Below, piece after piece: positions 8,799-19,132 of a DNA stretch of 64,000 nucleotides. A program made the position numbers and the translations under genes. This DNA comes from an uncultured Christensenella sp. (GTDB lineage Bacteria; Bacillota; Clostridia; Christensenellales; Borkfalkiaceae), in contig CAJUEO010000002.1 in the NCBI GenBank assembly GCA_910585685.1, positions 98,633 through 162,632 of the forward strand, written 5' to 3'. Every line of letters starts with the position of its first letter. Position 1 is the first letter of the stretch. Under the pieces are notes generated by a model. That model was not told the origin of the DNA. It was given only the letters and a program-made list of their open reading frames with translations, and made no database searches.

Positions 8799-10613
8799 AT
8801 GAAAAGAGAAGGTAATATAAAAATTTCAAGCGAAAATATGATGCCGATTATAAAAAAATGGCTTTACTCGGATAAGGATATTTTTCTTCGTGAAATTGTA
8901 GCCAACGGCGTCGACGCTATAACAAAGTATAAAAAATTGGTCAACATGGGAGAAGCTTCTGAAAACAGCGAGGAATATTGCGTTAAGATTTATGTCGACA
9001 AAAAAGCTAAAACGCTTACCGTTGAAGATAACGGACTTGGTATGACTGCCGACGAAGTGGAAAACTATATAACGCAAATTGCTTTTTCTGGTGCGTCCGA
9101 CTTTCTCAAAAAATATGAAAATGCAGGCGGAGAGGGCATAATCGGTCATTTCGGATTGGGCTTTTACTCCGTATATATGGTTTCAGAGAACGTTGAAATA
9201 TTTACAAAATCATACAAAAACGAGCCTGCCGTGCATTGGGAATCTGACGGAAACGCAACATACAGTATAGAGGAATGCGACAAGGACAGTCGCGGTACAA
9301 AAATTGTTTTACACATTTCCGACAATGAAAAAGAGTTTCTTGAAGAAAATACAATAAAAAATCTTGTCAGAAAATATTGCTCGTTCATGCCCTATAATGT
9401 TTATGTAAATTATAAGGGTGACGGCAAGGACGAGCCTTTGAACTCGACTACTCCGTTATACGCAAAAAATCCCAAAGATTGCAGCGACGAGGAATATAAA
9501 AAGTTCTATACTGATACGTTTATGGACTATAACGACCCAATATTTTGGGTGCATCTGAATATGGACTATCCTTTCAGATTAAAGGGAATACTTTATTTCC
9601 CCAAAGTGAGAAATAAACTTGAATTGGAGCGCGGAAAGGTAAAACTTTATTGTAATCAGGTATTTATTGCGGACAATATTAAGGAAGTTATTCCCGAGTT
9701 TTTGATGCTTTTGAACGGCGTCATAGACTGCCCCGATATTCCTTTGAATGTTTCGAGAAGCTTTTTACAGAATGACAAGCAAGTTCAGAAAATAAGCAAA
9801 CATATCACCAAAAAGGTTGCCGATAAGCTTACTTCATTGTTTAAAACCGACAGGGAGAAGTTTGAACAGTGTTGGGAGGACGTTGCCAATTTCGTAAAAT
9901 TCGGTTGCATAAAAGACAACGATTTTTATGAAAAAGTCAAGGATATAATAATATATAAGGACATTAACGGCAAATTTTCTAATTTTGCCGAGCTGTTAGG
10001 CAAAGACAATCAACAGTCTGCAGACGCTCAAGACACGCCCAAGCCTCAAACAATTTATTATGTTTCGGATGAACAGCAACAGGCTCAGTATATAAAGCTT
10101 TTCAAAGACCAAGAGCTCAACGCTATTTTGTGCGATAACTTTATCGATCCTCATTTTTTGAGTTATATCGAGTATAAGACGCCCGATAAATTAAAGTTTG
10201 TACGCATTGACGCCGACATAGATAGCGCGTTAAAGAGCGAGGACGGTGTTGAGGACAGCGTAATAATAGACATATTTAAAACGGCTGTTTCGGACGATAA
10301 ATTGACCGTTAAAACAGATAAACTCAAAAATACCGATATTCCTGCAATGATTGTAATGGATGAATATATGCGCCGTTACAGCGAGATGGGGCAGTTGTAC
10401 GGAATGAGCGAAGGCGATTTAAACAAGACAATAATAATCAACACCGCAAACCCTATTATCGAGCAGTTGAAAAACCTCGATTTGGAAAAACAGAAATTTG
10501 CGGCAAACTATGTTTATTATCTCGCGTTGTCGTCTTTTAAAAAGCTTTCTGTTGAAGAACAGGATATTTTCCAAAAAAATTGTATCGAACTTTTAAATAA
10601 TTATATTAAATAG
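8799..10613 (+). CDS. htpG: Hsp90-family chaperone HtpG
   Basis: 604 aa, near the usual 620-630. The N-terminal GHKL ATPase domain shows FLREIVANGVDAI (the Asn and Asp that contact ATP/Mg are present), VEDNGLGM and GHFGLGFYS; the middle domain has the NVSRSFLQND segment, and a C-terminal dimerisation part follows. It is a cytosolic ATP-driven chaperone. The ATG follows GAGGT at 8789-8793. The gene stands alone between two terminators. Confidence 0.93.
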   Translation: MKREGNIKISSENMMPIIKKWLYSDKDIFLREIVANGVDAITKYKKLVNMGEASENSEEYCVKIYVDKKAKTLTVEDNGLGMTADEVENYITQIAFSGASDFLKKYENAGGEGIIGHFGLGFYSVYMVSENVEIFTKSYKNEPAVHWESDGNATYSIEECDKDSRGTKIVLHISDNEKEFLEENTIKNLVRKYCSFMPYNVYVNYKGDGKDEPLNSTTPLYAKNPKDCSDEEYKKFYTDTFMDYNDPIFWVHLNMDYPFRLKGILYFPKVRNKLELERGKVKLYCNQVFIADNIKEVIPEFLMLLNGVIDCPDIPLNVSRSFLQNDKQVQKISKHITKKVADKLTSLFKTDREKFEQCWEDVANFVKFGCIKDNDFYEKVKDIIIYKDINGKFSNFAELLGKDNQQSADAQDTPKPQTIYYVSDEQQQAQYIKLFKDQELNAILCDNFIDPHFLSYIEYKTPDKLKFVRIDADIDSALKSEDGVEDSVIIDIFKTAVSDDKLTVKTDKLKNTDIPAMIVMDEYMRRYSEMGQLYGMSEGDLNKTIIINTANPIIEQLKNLDLEKQKFAANYVYYLALSSFKKLSVEEQDIFQKNCIELLNNYIK

Positions 10614-10616
10614 TTT

Positions 10617-10652
10617 AATTACCTCCGATAAAACGGAGGTAATTTACATTTT
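10617..10652 (+). terminator. Terminator after htpG
   Basis: Perfect 11-bp stem (arms 10617-10627 and 10634-10644), 6-nt loop, then a T-rich tail TTACATTTTT. Confidence 0.8.
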
Positions 10653-10703
10653 TAGTTAATTGGAAAAATAATGAAATTTCTACATATTTTTTTAAAAAGT
10701 ATA

Positions 10704-10732
10704 TTGAAATGTTTATTATAATGTGGTATTAT
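10704..10732 (+). promoter_or_regulatory. Promoter of the glgBCDAP operon
   Basis: TTGAAA (10704-10709), 17-nt spacer, TATTAT (10727-10732) preceded by TG (extended -10). A perfect TATAAT at 10717-10722 is an alternative -10 but lacks a clear -35. Either choice puts the transcription start within about 3-13 bases of the glgB ATG. Confidence 0.6.
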
Positions 10733-10741
10733 ATATAAGGT

Positions 10742-12589
10742 ATGGATATAGCCCAAACAACAAGTGATAAGTTGAAAAATTTTCATAGCGGAACCGAGTT
10801 TAAGGCATATGAATTTTTCGGCTGTCACAAAATTGACGAGAAACATTTTGTTTTTCGGGTGTGGGCTCCGCGTGCAGATTGCGTTTTTCTTGAAATTGAC
10901 AACAAACGAGTAGAAATGTTGAGGCTTGACGACAACGAAAGCTTTGAAGTGATGGCAACCGCAAAAGAGGGAGATACCTATAATTTTATAATTAAAACAA
11001 AGGACGGGCGCGAGCTTTTTAAATGCGACCCGTATGCGTTCAGGTCTGATTTCCCCAAATCTTTTAAGTCGGTTGTAAGTCGATTGCCTAAACGTTCGAA
11101 TTATAGTGTAATTTATAATTTTCAAGATAAAGACCAACCTGTAAATATCTATGAAGTTAATCTTTTATCCTGGAAAAGGCACAAAGACAATTCTTACTAT
11201 ACATTTTCCGATTTGACGGAAGAGCTTGTGCCTTACGTCAAGGAAATGGGCTATACACATGTTGAATTTATGCCGATTACAGAGTATCCGTTCGATGGGT
11301 CCTGGGGATATCAGGTCACGGGTTATTTTTCGGTTATTTCAAGGCTCGGTTCGTTACAGGATTTTAAAAATCTTATTGACGCGTTTCACCGTCAGGGTAT
11401 TAAAGTTATAATCGATTGGGTGCCTGCGCACTTTCCAAAAGACGAGTGGGCATTGTACGAGTTTGACGGTAGTCCTCTGTATGAAAGTCCGTTGTGGGAC
11501 AGAATGGAACACAAGGGCTGGGGAACAAGACGTTTTGATTTTGGCAGAGGTGAAATTGACAGTTTTTTAATATCAAGCGCAAACTTCTTCTTTGATATTT
11601 ATGAAATCGATGGATTGAGAGTGGACGCCGTAGCGTCTATGATTTATCTTGATTATGACAGAGCGGCAGGAGATTATACCCCAAATATCTATGGTGATAA
11701 CAGAAATTTGGAGGGAATCGAGTTTTTAAAAAAATTCAACCGCATAATAAAAAGCAATTATCCTGGAGCAATAACGGTTGCCGAAGAATCTACGGCATTC
11801 CCCAATGTGTCTAAATGCGTTGAAGAGGGCGGACTCGGATTTGACTATAAGTGGAATATGGGTTGGATGAACGACGTATTATTCTATTGCCGACAGGACC
11901 CGTATTTTCGCAGTTATCATCACCAAAAGCTCACTTTTTCACTCGTGTATGCTTTTTCCGAGAACTTCATTTTGCCGCTTTCACACGACGAGGTTGTTCA
12001 TGTTAAGGGCTCGATAGTAAATAAAATGACTGGTGAATATGCGGATAAGTTTTGCGGAGAAAGATTGCTTCTCGCATATATGTATGCTCATCCGGGTAAA
12101 AAGCTCAACTTTATGGGCTATGAAATTGCCCAGTTCAGTGAATGGAATTATAATTCTTCAATTGAATATTTTCTTAAAGACGAGTATGAGTTACACGCTA
12201 AAATTCATAAATTTGTCAAGGATTTAAATAATTTATATATTGCTTGCAAACCGCTGTATGAAATCGACGATAGTTGGGACGGTTTTAAATGGCTGGTTGT
12301 TGACGACAGCTATAATAATTTACTTGCGTTTTCAAGATATTCTAAATCAGGTCAAACTCTTGTCGCTGTTCTAAATTTTTCCGGCGTAGATATTACAGGC
12401 TATAACATAGAAGTCGATAAAGGCAAATATCGCTGTATATTTAATACGGATGATGCTGTTTACGGCGGCACGGGGAAAATAAAAAAGAAACTTTACAGTT
12501 CCGTAAATCAGACAGGCATAGAGGATAAATACTTTTTAAAAGTTAATATTCCTCGACTGACTTGTATGTATTTTATAAAAGAAAAATAA
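10742..12589 (+). CDS. glgB: 1,4-alpha-glucan branching enzyme
   Basis: 615 aa. CBM48-like N-terminal domain (about 30-120), then a GH13 barrel: DWVPAHFPKD (225-234), GLRVDAVASM with nucleophile Asp295, AEEST with acid/base Glu348, and LSHDEVVH with Asp416. It introduces alpha-1,6 branches into glycogen. First gene of the glg operon. The ATG at 10742 has a stop codon in frame only 6 bases upstream and AAGG only one base away, so there is no usefully spaced Shine-Dalgarno sequence; the message may be nearly leaderless. Confidence 0.94.
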   Translation: MDIAQTTSDKLKNFHSGTEFKAYEFFGCHKIDEKHFVFRVWAPRADCVFLEIDNKRVEMLRLDDNESFEVMATAKEGDTYNFIIKTKDGRELFKCDPYAFRSDFPKSFKSVVSRLPKRSNYSVIYNFQDKDQPVNIYEVNLLSWKRHKDNSYYTFSDLTEELVPYVKEMGYTHVEFMPITEYPFDGSWGYQVTGYFSVISRLGSLQDFKNLIDAFHRQGIKVIIDWVPAHFPKDEWALYEFDGSPLYESPLWDRMEHKGWGTRRFDFGRGEIDSFLISSANFFFDIYEIDGLRVDAVASMIYLDYDRAAGDYTPNIYGDNRNLEGIEFLKKFNRIIKSNYPGAITVAEESTAFPNVSKCVEEGGLGFDYKWNMGWMNDVLFYCRQDPYFRSYHHQKLTFSLVYAFSENFILPLSHDEVVHVKGSIVNKMTGEYADKFCGERLLLAYMYAHPGKKLNFMGYEIAQFSEWNYNSSIEYFLKDEYELHAKIHKFVKDLNNLYIACKPLYEIDDSWDGFKWLVVDDSYNNLLAFSRYSKSGQTLVAVLNFSGVDITGYNIEVDKGKYRCIFNTDDAVYGGTGKIKKKLYSSVNQTGIEDKYFLKVNIPRLTCMYFIKEK

Positions 12590-12610
12590 TATTGAGGGGG
12601 ATTTTTAGCA

Positions 12611-13813
12611 ATGCTAAAAAAGAAAGAATGTGTTGCTATGCTGCTTGCAGGCGGACAGGGTTCAAGACTTTACGCTTTAACAAGCAATATAGCTAAACCT
12701 GCTGTAGCTTTTGGCGCAAAGTACAGAATCATTGACTTTCCGCTTTCAAACTGCATCAATTCGGGAATAGATACGGTTGGCGTGCTTACACAGTATCAAC
12801 CGCTCGTTTTAAACGAGTATGTCGGCAACGGTCAGCCTTGGGATTTGGACAGAACGTTCGGCGGCGTACATATACTTTCGCCTTACGAAGCTAAAACCGA
12901 TACGTCGTGGTATAAAGGTACTGCAAACGCAATCTATCAAAACATAAGATTTATGCAGATGTATGAGCCTGAATATATTTTGATACTTTCGGGTGACCAT
13001 ATCTATAAAATGGATTACGACAAGATGCTCACCGCGCACAAGCAATCAAAGGCGGATTGCACTATTGCGTGTATGCAGGTGCCTTTAAAAGAGGCGTCAA
13101 GATTTGGTATATTAAATACTAATCCCGACGGTACAATATACGAGTTTGAAGAAAAGCCGGCAAACCCCAAGAGCGATCTTGCTTCCATGGGTATTTATAT
13201 CTTTACTGCTTCTAAACTTTTTAAATATCTCGAGCTTGACAATAAAGACCCTAATTCCGAAAACGATTTCGGCAAAAATATACTTCCCACAATGCTTAAC
13301 GCAGGTGAAAAGATGTGTTCGTATCGCTTTGAGGGATATTGGAAGGACGTCGGTACTATAAGTTCGCTTTGGGAGGCAAATATGGATTTGCTCGGCGTAG
13401 TTCCCAATTTCGAGCTTGACGACAGAAACAGAGTAATTCACTCTAAAAGTCCTTTGGCGCCGCCTGCATATATACAGGGTGAAGTTTTAAACTCGCTTGT
13501 TGCAACCGGCGGAGAAATCGAAGGCAGAGTAGTAAATTCCGTTATAGGTACCGATTGCGTTATCGAAAAAGGCGCAGAAGTTATCGACAGTGTTTTAATG
13601 GGTAAAACGGTTGTCAAAGCCGGCGCTAAGGTAAACTATTCAATTATCGACGAGGACGTAGTTATAGGTGAAAAGGCAGTTATCGGCGCACCTATAAACG
13701 AGGCGTTGAAAGTGGGCGGTAAAACTGCAGGTATCGCAGTACTCGGCAGAGGCGTAAATGTCAAAAAGAACGGCGTTGTCCCTGCAGGAGAAATAGTCGA
13801 TAAAAACGTATAA
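12611..13813 (+). CDS. glgC: Glucose-1-phosphate adenylyltransferase, catalytic subunit
   Basis: 400 aa. N-terminal nucleotidyltransferase domain with [12 protein letters not shown] (residues 13-24), the [14 protein letters not shown] block and [11 protein letters not shown]-terminal left-handed beta-helix repeats (hexapeptide-like) from about 290. It makes ADP-glucose from ATP and glucose-1-phosphate. GAGGGGG precedes the ATG. It is followed 15 bases later by glgD, its usual partner in Firmicutes. Confidence 0.95.
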   Translation: MLKKKECVAMLLAGGQGSRLYALTSNIAKPAVAFGAKYRIIDFPLSNCINSGIDTVGVLTQYQPLVLNEYVGNGQPWDLDRTFGGVHILSPYEAKTDTSWYKGTANAIYQNIRFMQMYEPEYILILSGDHIYKMDYDKMLTAHKQSKADCTIACMQVPLKEASRFGILNTNPDGTIYEFEEKPANPKSDLASMGIYIFTASKLFKYLELDNKDPNSENDFGKNILPTMLNAGEKMCSYRFEGYWKDVGTISSLWEANMDLLGVVPNFELDDRNRVIHSKSPLAPPAYIQGEVLNSLVATGGEIEGRVVNSVIGTDCVIEKGAEVIDSVLMGKTVVKAGAKVNYSIIDEDVVIGEKAVIGAPINEALKVGGKTAGIAVLGRGVNVKKNGVVPAGEIVDKNV

Positions 13814-13827
13814 GGGGGGAAAGGATA

Positions 13828-14934
13828 ATGGCTTCAACTGTTGGTGTAATATATTCAAGCATGAACGAAGAAAATATACCCGAGCTCACAAGAGTCAGAT
13901 CTATGGGTTCGGTGCCAATCGGCGGCAGATACCGCGTGGTTGATTTTGCTCTTTCAAATATGGTAAACTCGGGCATAACGACCGTGGGACTTATAACTAA
14001 AAGCAACTATCAGTCGCTTATGGACCACCTCGGCACGGGCAAATATTGGGATTTGGCAAGAAAGGACGGCGGACTTATTCTTTTGCCGCCATATAGTGAC
14101 GAGACGGAAACATTGTATAAAAACCGCCTCGAAGCGTTAAAGGGCGCTACGGCGTTTCTTAAAAAATGTAACGAAGATTTTGTTGTGCTTGCGGACAGCG
14201 ATTCGGTATATAAGCTCGATTACAGCAAAGTAATCGATTACCATATCGAAAAGAACGCAGATATAACAATGGTATATCACGAACACGAGGTTGTTAAATC
14301 TCACTATTACATGACGTTTGAAACCGCCAAGGACGGCAGGGTAAAAGAAATTCAAATTAATCCCGCTGTCGGAAGCGTAAAAAAGAACTATATAAACGTT
14401 ATGGTTGCTCGTACGTCGTTTATTTTAAGGCTAATTCAAGACGCAATACAACACGGCTATAAGAGCTTCGGCAGAGATATTTTGAGCCCCGGTGTTTCAA
14501 CGTACAATATTTACGGATATAAGCTTGACGGTTATTTTGCAAGTATCTCTTCTTTGAGCAAATATTTTGAAATTAATTTTGACCTACTAAATAAAGAAAT
14601 TCGTAACGAAATATTCGGAAACAGGGACGTCTATACTAAGGTAAACGACAGTTCTCCTGCAAAATTTGCAGATACGGCTTGCGTAAAAAATTCGCTCATT
14701 TCGGACGGCTGTCTTATCGAAGGAACTGTAGAAAACTGTATCCTTTTCCGCGGAGTTAAAATCGGCAGAGGGGCAGTTATTAAAAATTGTATTATTATGG
14801 CAGACAACATTATCGGAGAAAATTGCAATCTTCAATATGTCGTCAGCGATAAAAATTCGGTTATTCGTGACAACAGAGTGCTTGCAGGTTGTGAAATTCA
14901 GCCTTATTTTATAGGTAAAGGCGTATTAATTTAA
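13828..14934 (+). CDS. glgD: GlgD, regulatory subunit of ADP-glucose pyrophosphorylase
   Basis: 368 aa, homologous to GlgC but the GGxGxRL nucleotide-binding loop is missing (the N-terminus reads MASTVGVIYSSM), while the GGRYRVVDFALSN block and a C-terminal beta-helix are kept. GlgD proteins form hetero-oligomers with GlgC and raise its activity (known for Bacillus-type GlgCD). A strong GGGGGGAAAGG-like site precedes the start. Confidence 0.92.
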   Translation: MASTVGVIYSSMNEENIPELTRVRSMGSVPIGGRYRVVDFALSNMVNSGITTVGLITKSNYQSLMDHLGTGKYWDLARKDGGLILLPPYSDETETLYKNRLEALKGATAFLKKCNEDFVVLADSDSVYKLDYSKVIDYHIEKNADITMVYHEHEVVKSHYYMTFETAKDGRVKEIQINPAVGSVKKNYINVMVARTSFILRLIQDAIQHGYKSFGRDILSPGVSTYNIYGYKLDGYFASISSLSKYFEINFDLLNKEIRNEIFGNRDVYTKVNDSSPAKFADTACVKNSLISDGCLIEGTVENCILFRGVKIGRGAVIKNCIIMADNIIGENCNLQYVVSDKNSVIRDNRVLAGCEIQPYFIGKGVLI

Positions 14935-14952
14935 TACAGTAGGGGGGAAATT

Positions 14953-16503
14953 ATGGCTACTAAATCATCTGATACAAAAAAAACAACTAGTAAGACGGCC
15001 AAGTCTGCTACAACTAAGAAAACTTCAACCGCAAAGACAACTAAAAAGGTTACGGAAAAAAATCAACCTGTTGCCGTCAAAGTTGAGGGAAAGAAAAAGA
15101 TACTGTTTGTCGCTTCCGAGTCGACACCGTTCATTGCCACAGGAGGATTAGCCGAAGTTATAGGTTCGCTTTCCAAGGCTCTCGCGGCAACGGGAAATTA
15201 TGATGTAAGAGTAATTATTCCGCTTTATTCCGATATAAAGAGAGAATACAGGGAAAAGTTTAATTACATAGGTAATTTTTACGTTCATCTTGCCTGGAGA
15301 AACCAATATTGCGGAATCTTTTCATATGAACAGGACGGAGTAATATTCTATTTCATCGATAATGAATTTTACTTTAAACGTCCCGGCTGCTATGGATATT
15401 ATGACGACGGTGAAAGGTTTGCATTCTTTTCGAGGAGCGTTCTCGAAGTTATGCCGTTTATAAATTTTTATCCGGACGTAATGCACTGTCATGATTGGCA
15501 GGCGGCGCTTGCAGCTATCTATTTAAAAACAAATTATTGTTTCAGACCCGAATATCAGTTTATACGCGCATTGTTTACAATTCATAATATTGAATATCAA
15601 GGGCAGTATTCACTTGACTTGCTGTGCGATTTGTTTGATATTTACGGCAGTTATCAACATTTGGTCGAGTACAATAGCGCGATAAATCTTATGAAGGGAG
15701 CTATCGAATGTTGCGAAAGATTTTCTACTGTAAGTCCGAGATATGCCGAGGAAATAAAGGACGCATATTATGCTCACGGACTTGACCGGATTGTAAGAAA
15801 TAACGCTTTTAAGCTTAGGGGCATTCTCAACGGTATTGACGTCGACGGCTATAACTGTGCTACGGATTCACACTTATATGCAAATTTTACACCCGACGAT
15901 TTTTCAAATAAGGCATTATGCAAAAAGGGGCTTCAAAGACTTTTGGGGTTGCCTCAAAAGCCGGATACGCCGATAATTTCAATGGTTTCAAGGTTGGTTT
16001 CGCATAAGGGACTTGACTTGGTTACAAATATTATTGAAGAATTGTTGCAAGACGACGTTCAGGTTGTCATTCTCGGAACAGGTGACGCGCACTTTGAGGG
16101 CTTTTTCCGCAATTTAGCTAATCGATATCCCGAAAAGCTGAGTGCAAATATTGTTTTCAACAGCGACCTTTCAAGAAAAATTTATTCAGGTTCGGATATA
16201 TTCCTTATGCCGTCAAAATCAGAGCCCTGCGGCTTATCTCAGATGATTGCATGCCGCTACGGCACCGTACCTATCGTAAGAGAAACCGGCGGACTTTATG
16301 ACAGCATTAAACCGCTTGAAAACGGTTATACTTTCACAAATTATAACGCACACGATATGTTATATGTTATAAGGGAAGCTGTTTCTGCTTATAAAAATAA
16401 AGAAGAGTGGGCAAAACTTATGTACCGCGCGGCAACTACCGATTTCAGTTGGGGTCACTCGGCAAAAGAATACGAAGCTCTTTATTTGGATATGCTTAAA
16501 TAA
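14953..16503 (+). CDS. glgA: Glycogen synthase (GT5) with Lys/Thr-rich N-terminal extension
   Basis: 516 aa. Residues 1-46 are a low-complexity Lys/Thr/Ser/Ala tail absent from standard GlgA; the GT5 fold starts at about 48 with KILFVASESTPF. The nucleotide-sugar loop reads IATGGLAEV (61-69), where the usual KTGGLADV lysine is Ala62. The C-terminal GT-B domain has SMVSRLVSHKGLDL and the SKSEPCGLSQM block typical of the acceptor/donor site. It adds glucose from ADP-glucose to glycogen. AGGGGGG precedes the ATG, and the surrounding operon leaves the role in little doubt. Confidence 0.93.
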   Translation: MATKSSDTKKTTSKTAKSATTKKTSTAKTTKKVTEKNQPVAVKVEGKKKILFVASESTPFIATGGLAEVIGSLSKALAATGNYDVRVIIPLYSDIKREYREKFNYIGNFYVHLAWRNQYCGIFSYEQDGVIFYFIDNEFYFKRPGCYGYYDDGERFAFFSRSVLEVMPFINFYPDVMHCHDWQAALAAIYLKTNYCFRPEYQFIRALFTIHNIEYQGQYSLDLLCDLFDIYGSYQHLVEYNSAINLMKGAIECCERFSTVSPRYAEEIKDAYYAHGLDRIVRNNAFKLRGILNGIDVDGYNCATDSHLYANFTPDDFSNKALCKKGLQRLLGLPQKPDTPIISMVSRLVSHKGLDLVTNIIEELLQDDVQVVILGTGDAHFEGFFRNLANRYPEKLSANIVFNSDLSRKIYSGSDIFLMPSKSEPCGLSQMIACRYGTVPIVRETGGLYDSIKPLENGYTFTNYNAHDMLYVIREAVSAYKNKEEWAKLMYRAATTDFSWGHSAKEYEALYLDMLK

Positions 16504-16535
16504 TTTACTATATAACAACAAAACAGGAGAACAAA

Positions 16536-18974
16536 ATGAGCAATACTGCTATTACCGAAAAGGAAGCTAAAGACTTAATTAAAGGCAAGCTGTCGAGATA
16601 TTTCGGCGTTGCGCCTACCGAGGCTTCCAAAGACCAAGTGTATAAAGCTGTCGTTATGGTTGTCCGAGATATTTTATTGGAGAAAAGACAGCAGTTCCAC
16701 AAAAAAACTAAGTCCAAACGCGCAAAAAAAGTTTACTATCTATGTATGGAATTTTTAATGGGGCGTTCGCTTAAAAACAGCCTCTACAATTTAGGAACGA
16801 CATCGGTTTTTGAAAAAGCCGTTGCGCCCTATGGACTTAAGCTTGAAGATTTATACGAGTTGGAACCTGACGCAGGTTTAGGTAACGGCGGATTGGGCAG
16901 GCTTGCGGCTTGCTTTATGGACGCTTTGGCTACGGGTAATTATCCGGCAATGGGGTATTCACTGCGTTATGAATACGGCTTGTTCAAGCAAAAGATTGTT
17001 GACGGCTGGCAGATTGAATTGCCTGACGTGTGGCTTCCAGGTGGAGAAGCATGGCTTACGCAGAGAACGGATAAAAATTTTATTGTCAGATTTAACGGAC
17101 AGATTGAAGAAAAATGGACCGAAAACGGTCTTGAAACCAATTATATCAACTGTAACGAGGTTCAGGCTGTCGCTTACGATATGATGGTATCGGGTAAAAA
17201 CAGCGATGCCGTATCAGTTTTAAGGCTTTGGAAAGCAAGACCCGTTCAAGATTTCAACATGAAGCTTTTCTCACAGGGTGAATATTATCAGGCAATGACC
17301 GAGGATAATGACGCCGATTTACTGACAAAAGTTTTATATCCTGCCGACAACCACAATGCCGGAAAATCTTTGAGATTAAAGCAGCAATATTTTCTTTGTT
17401 CTGCGTCAATCCAGAATATTGTCGAGGATCACAGACATCGTTACGGCAATTTAAGCGATTTACCTAAGCTTGCGGCAATTCATTTAAACGATACTCATCC
17501 GGCAATGGCAATTCCCGAGCTAATGCGTATTCTTGTCGATGAATATTTCTACGATTGGGACAGAGCATGGGCAATTACTACAGCGACGTGCGCATATACA
17601 AACCACACGGTGCTTGCCGAAGCGCTTGAAACCTGGTCGGAAGATTTGATTGCAAGGACAATTCCAAGAATACACTCTATAATTAAAGAAATTAACAGGC
17701 GTTTTTGCGAAGAGCTTTGGAACAAGTTCCCCGGTGAATGGGCAAAAATTTCAAGAATGTCTATAATCGAGCACGACAGAATAAAAATGGCTAATCTGTC
17801 TGTTTACGGCGGACATAGCGTCAACGGCGTTTCTGCGTTGCACAGCGAAATTATTAAATCATCTGTATTTAAAGATTTTTACGATTTTGCGCCTGAAAAG
17901 TTTACAAACGTAACTAACGGAATTGCGCATAGACGTTGGCTTAATCAATCGAACCCCGAGCTTGCAGAGCTTCTAAATGAATGTATCGGTAACGGATATG
18001 AACTTGACGGCTCGCAGCTTGCAAACTTTAAAAAGTTTGAGGACGATAAAACCGTATTGGATAAACTGGAAAAAATCAAGTTTACCAAGAAGGTTCAATT
18101 TGCCGAGTATGCAAAAAGAAAGCAAGGGTTAATTATCGACCCTAATACAATGTTTGACGTACAGGCAAAAAGGCTTCATGAATATAAACGCCAACTTTTA
18201 AATGTACTAAACATTATTGACACTTATCTTGATTTGCAGGAAAAGCCCGACGCAGTCATAGTTCCCAAAACTTATATATTTGGTGCAAAGGCAGCGCCCG
18301 GCTATGATATGGCAAAGAAAATTATTAAGCTTATAAATTTCCTTGCTAACGAAATAAAACAGAACCGTCAAATTAAAGAAAAGTTAAACGTCGTCTATAT
18401 GGAAGACTACAACGTTACAATGTCTGAAAAGCTTATGCCCGCGTCGGAAGTTTCAGAGCAGATTTCACTTGCCGGAAAAGAAGCGAGTGGAACAGGTAAT
18501 ATGAAGTTTATGATAAACGGTGCGCTTACAATAGGTACGCTTGACGGTGCAAACGTTGAAATGGCTCAAGCTGTCGGGAACGATAATATTTTCATATTTG
18601 GATTTAAATCCGACGAAGTCGACGAAATTTGGCGCAACGGTTACAGCTCAAGTAAATATTATAACGAGTCCCCGAGATTAAGGCGCATTATCGAAGCTTT
18701 GATTATCGGCTTCAACGGAGAATCTTTTGCAGATATTGCAAATTATCTTTTAACCGATACTCCGGTGTCTGACCCGTATATGTGTATGGCTGATTTTGCC
18801 GCATACAGCAACACGCAACAAAGCATTTCGGATTTATACTTAAATAATAAAACCAAATGGAATCAAATGTCGCTAAGAAATATTGCGGCATCGGGAATAT
18901 TTGCTGCGGACAGAGCAATTTCGGATTACGCTAATAATATTTGGAATCTCAAAAGCATAACTTCAAATAAATAA
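16536..18974 (+). CDS. glgP: Glycogen/alpha-glucan phosphorylase
   Basis: 812 aa, normal family length. Hallmarks: GNGGLGRLAACFMD near residue 115, HLNDTHPA, TNHT, AKRLHEYKRQ, and EASGTGNMKFMINGA where the Lys carries pyridoxal phosphate. It releases glucose-1-phosphate from glycogen. Last gene of the operon, 32 bases after glgA, with CAGGAG upstream of the ATG, and closed by a strong hairpin. Confidence 0.95.
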   Translation: MSNTAITEKEAKDLIKGKLSRYFGVAPTEASKDQVYKAVVMVVRDILLEKRQQFHKKTKSKRAKKVYYLCMEFLMGRSLKNSLYNLGTTSVFEKAVAPYGLKLEDLYELEPDAGLGNGGLGRLAACFMDALATGNYPAMGYSLRYEYGLFKQKIVDGWQIELPDVWLPGGEAWLTQRTDKNFIVRFNGQIEEKWTENGLETNYINCNEVQAVAYDMMVSGKNSDAVSVLRLWKARPVQDFNMKLFSQGEYYQAMTEDNDADLLTKVLYPADNHNAGKSLRLKQQYFLCSASIQNIVEDHRHRYGNLSDLPKLAAIHLNDTHPAMAIPELMRILVDEYFYDWDRAWAITTATCAYTNHTVLAEALETWSEDLIARTIPRIHSIIKEINRRFCEELWNKFPGEWAKISRMSIIEHDRIKMANLSVYGGHSVNGVSALHSEIIKSSVFKDFYDFAPEKFTNVTNGIAHRRWLNQSNPELAELLNECIGNGYELDGSQLANFKKFEDDKTVLDKLEKIKFTKKVQFAEYAKRKQGLIIDPNTMFDVQAKRLHEYKRQLLNVLNIIDTYLDLQEKPDAVIVPKTYIFGAKAAPGYDMAKKIIKLINFLANEIKQNRQIKEKLNVVYMEDYNVTMSEKLMPASEVSEQISLAGKEASGTGNMKFMINGALTIGTLDGANVEMAQAVGNDNIFIFGFKSDEVDEIWRNGYSSSKYYNESPRLRRIIEALIIGFNGESFADIANYLLTDTPVSDPYMCMADFAAYSNTQQSISDLYLNNKTKWNQMSLRNIAASGIFAADRAISDYANNIWNLKSITSNK

Positions 18975-18979
18975 TAAAT

Positions 18980-19017
18980 AAAGCAATCGAGGCAAAATTT
19001 GCCTCGATTGCTTTGTA
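18980..19017 (+). terminator. Terminator of the glg operon
   Basis: Perfect stem of 14 bp (18980-18993 with 19001-19014) around AAAATTT; the inverted repeat can extend to 17 bp. The T-tract is short. Bases 19018-19091 hold nothing recognisable. Confidence 0.85.
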
Positions 19018-19091
19018 CTATGTGTGACATAATGGCTTATTCTGACCTTTTATAATTTAAAAATTTTTGAATTTTTCATATAAAAAATCAC

Positions 19092-19120
19092 TTGACAGCT
19101 ATTTTACTATTTGTTATACT
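19092..19120 (+). promoter_or_regulatory. Consensus promoter of the recombinase gene
   Basis: TTGACA (19092-19097), 17-nt spacer, TATACT (19115-19120). Expected start near 19127 gives an approximately 97-nt leader. Confidence 0.85.
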
Positions 19121-19132
19121 GAAATTACGCCA

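Noticed and set aside
13828..14934. Second catalytic ADP-glucose pyrophosphorylase
   Set aside because: The GGxGxRL loop is missing; this is the GlgD-type partner.
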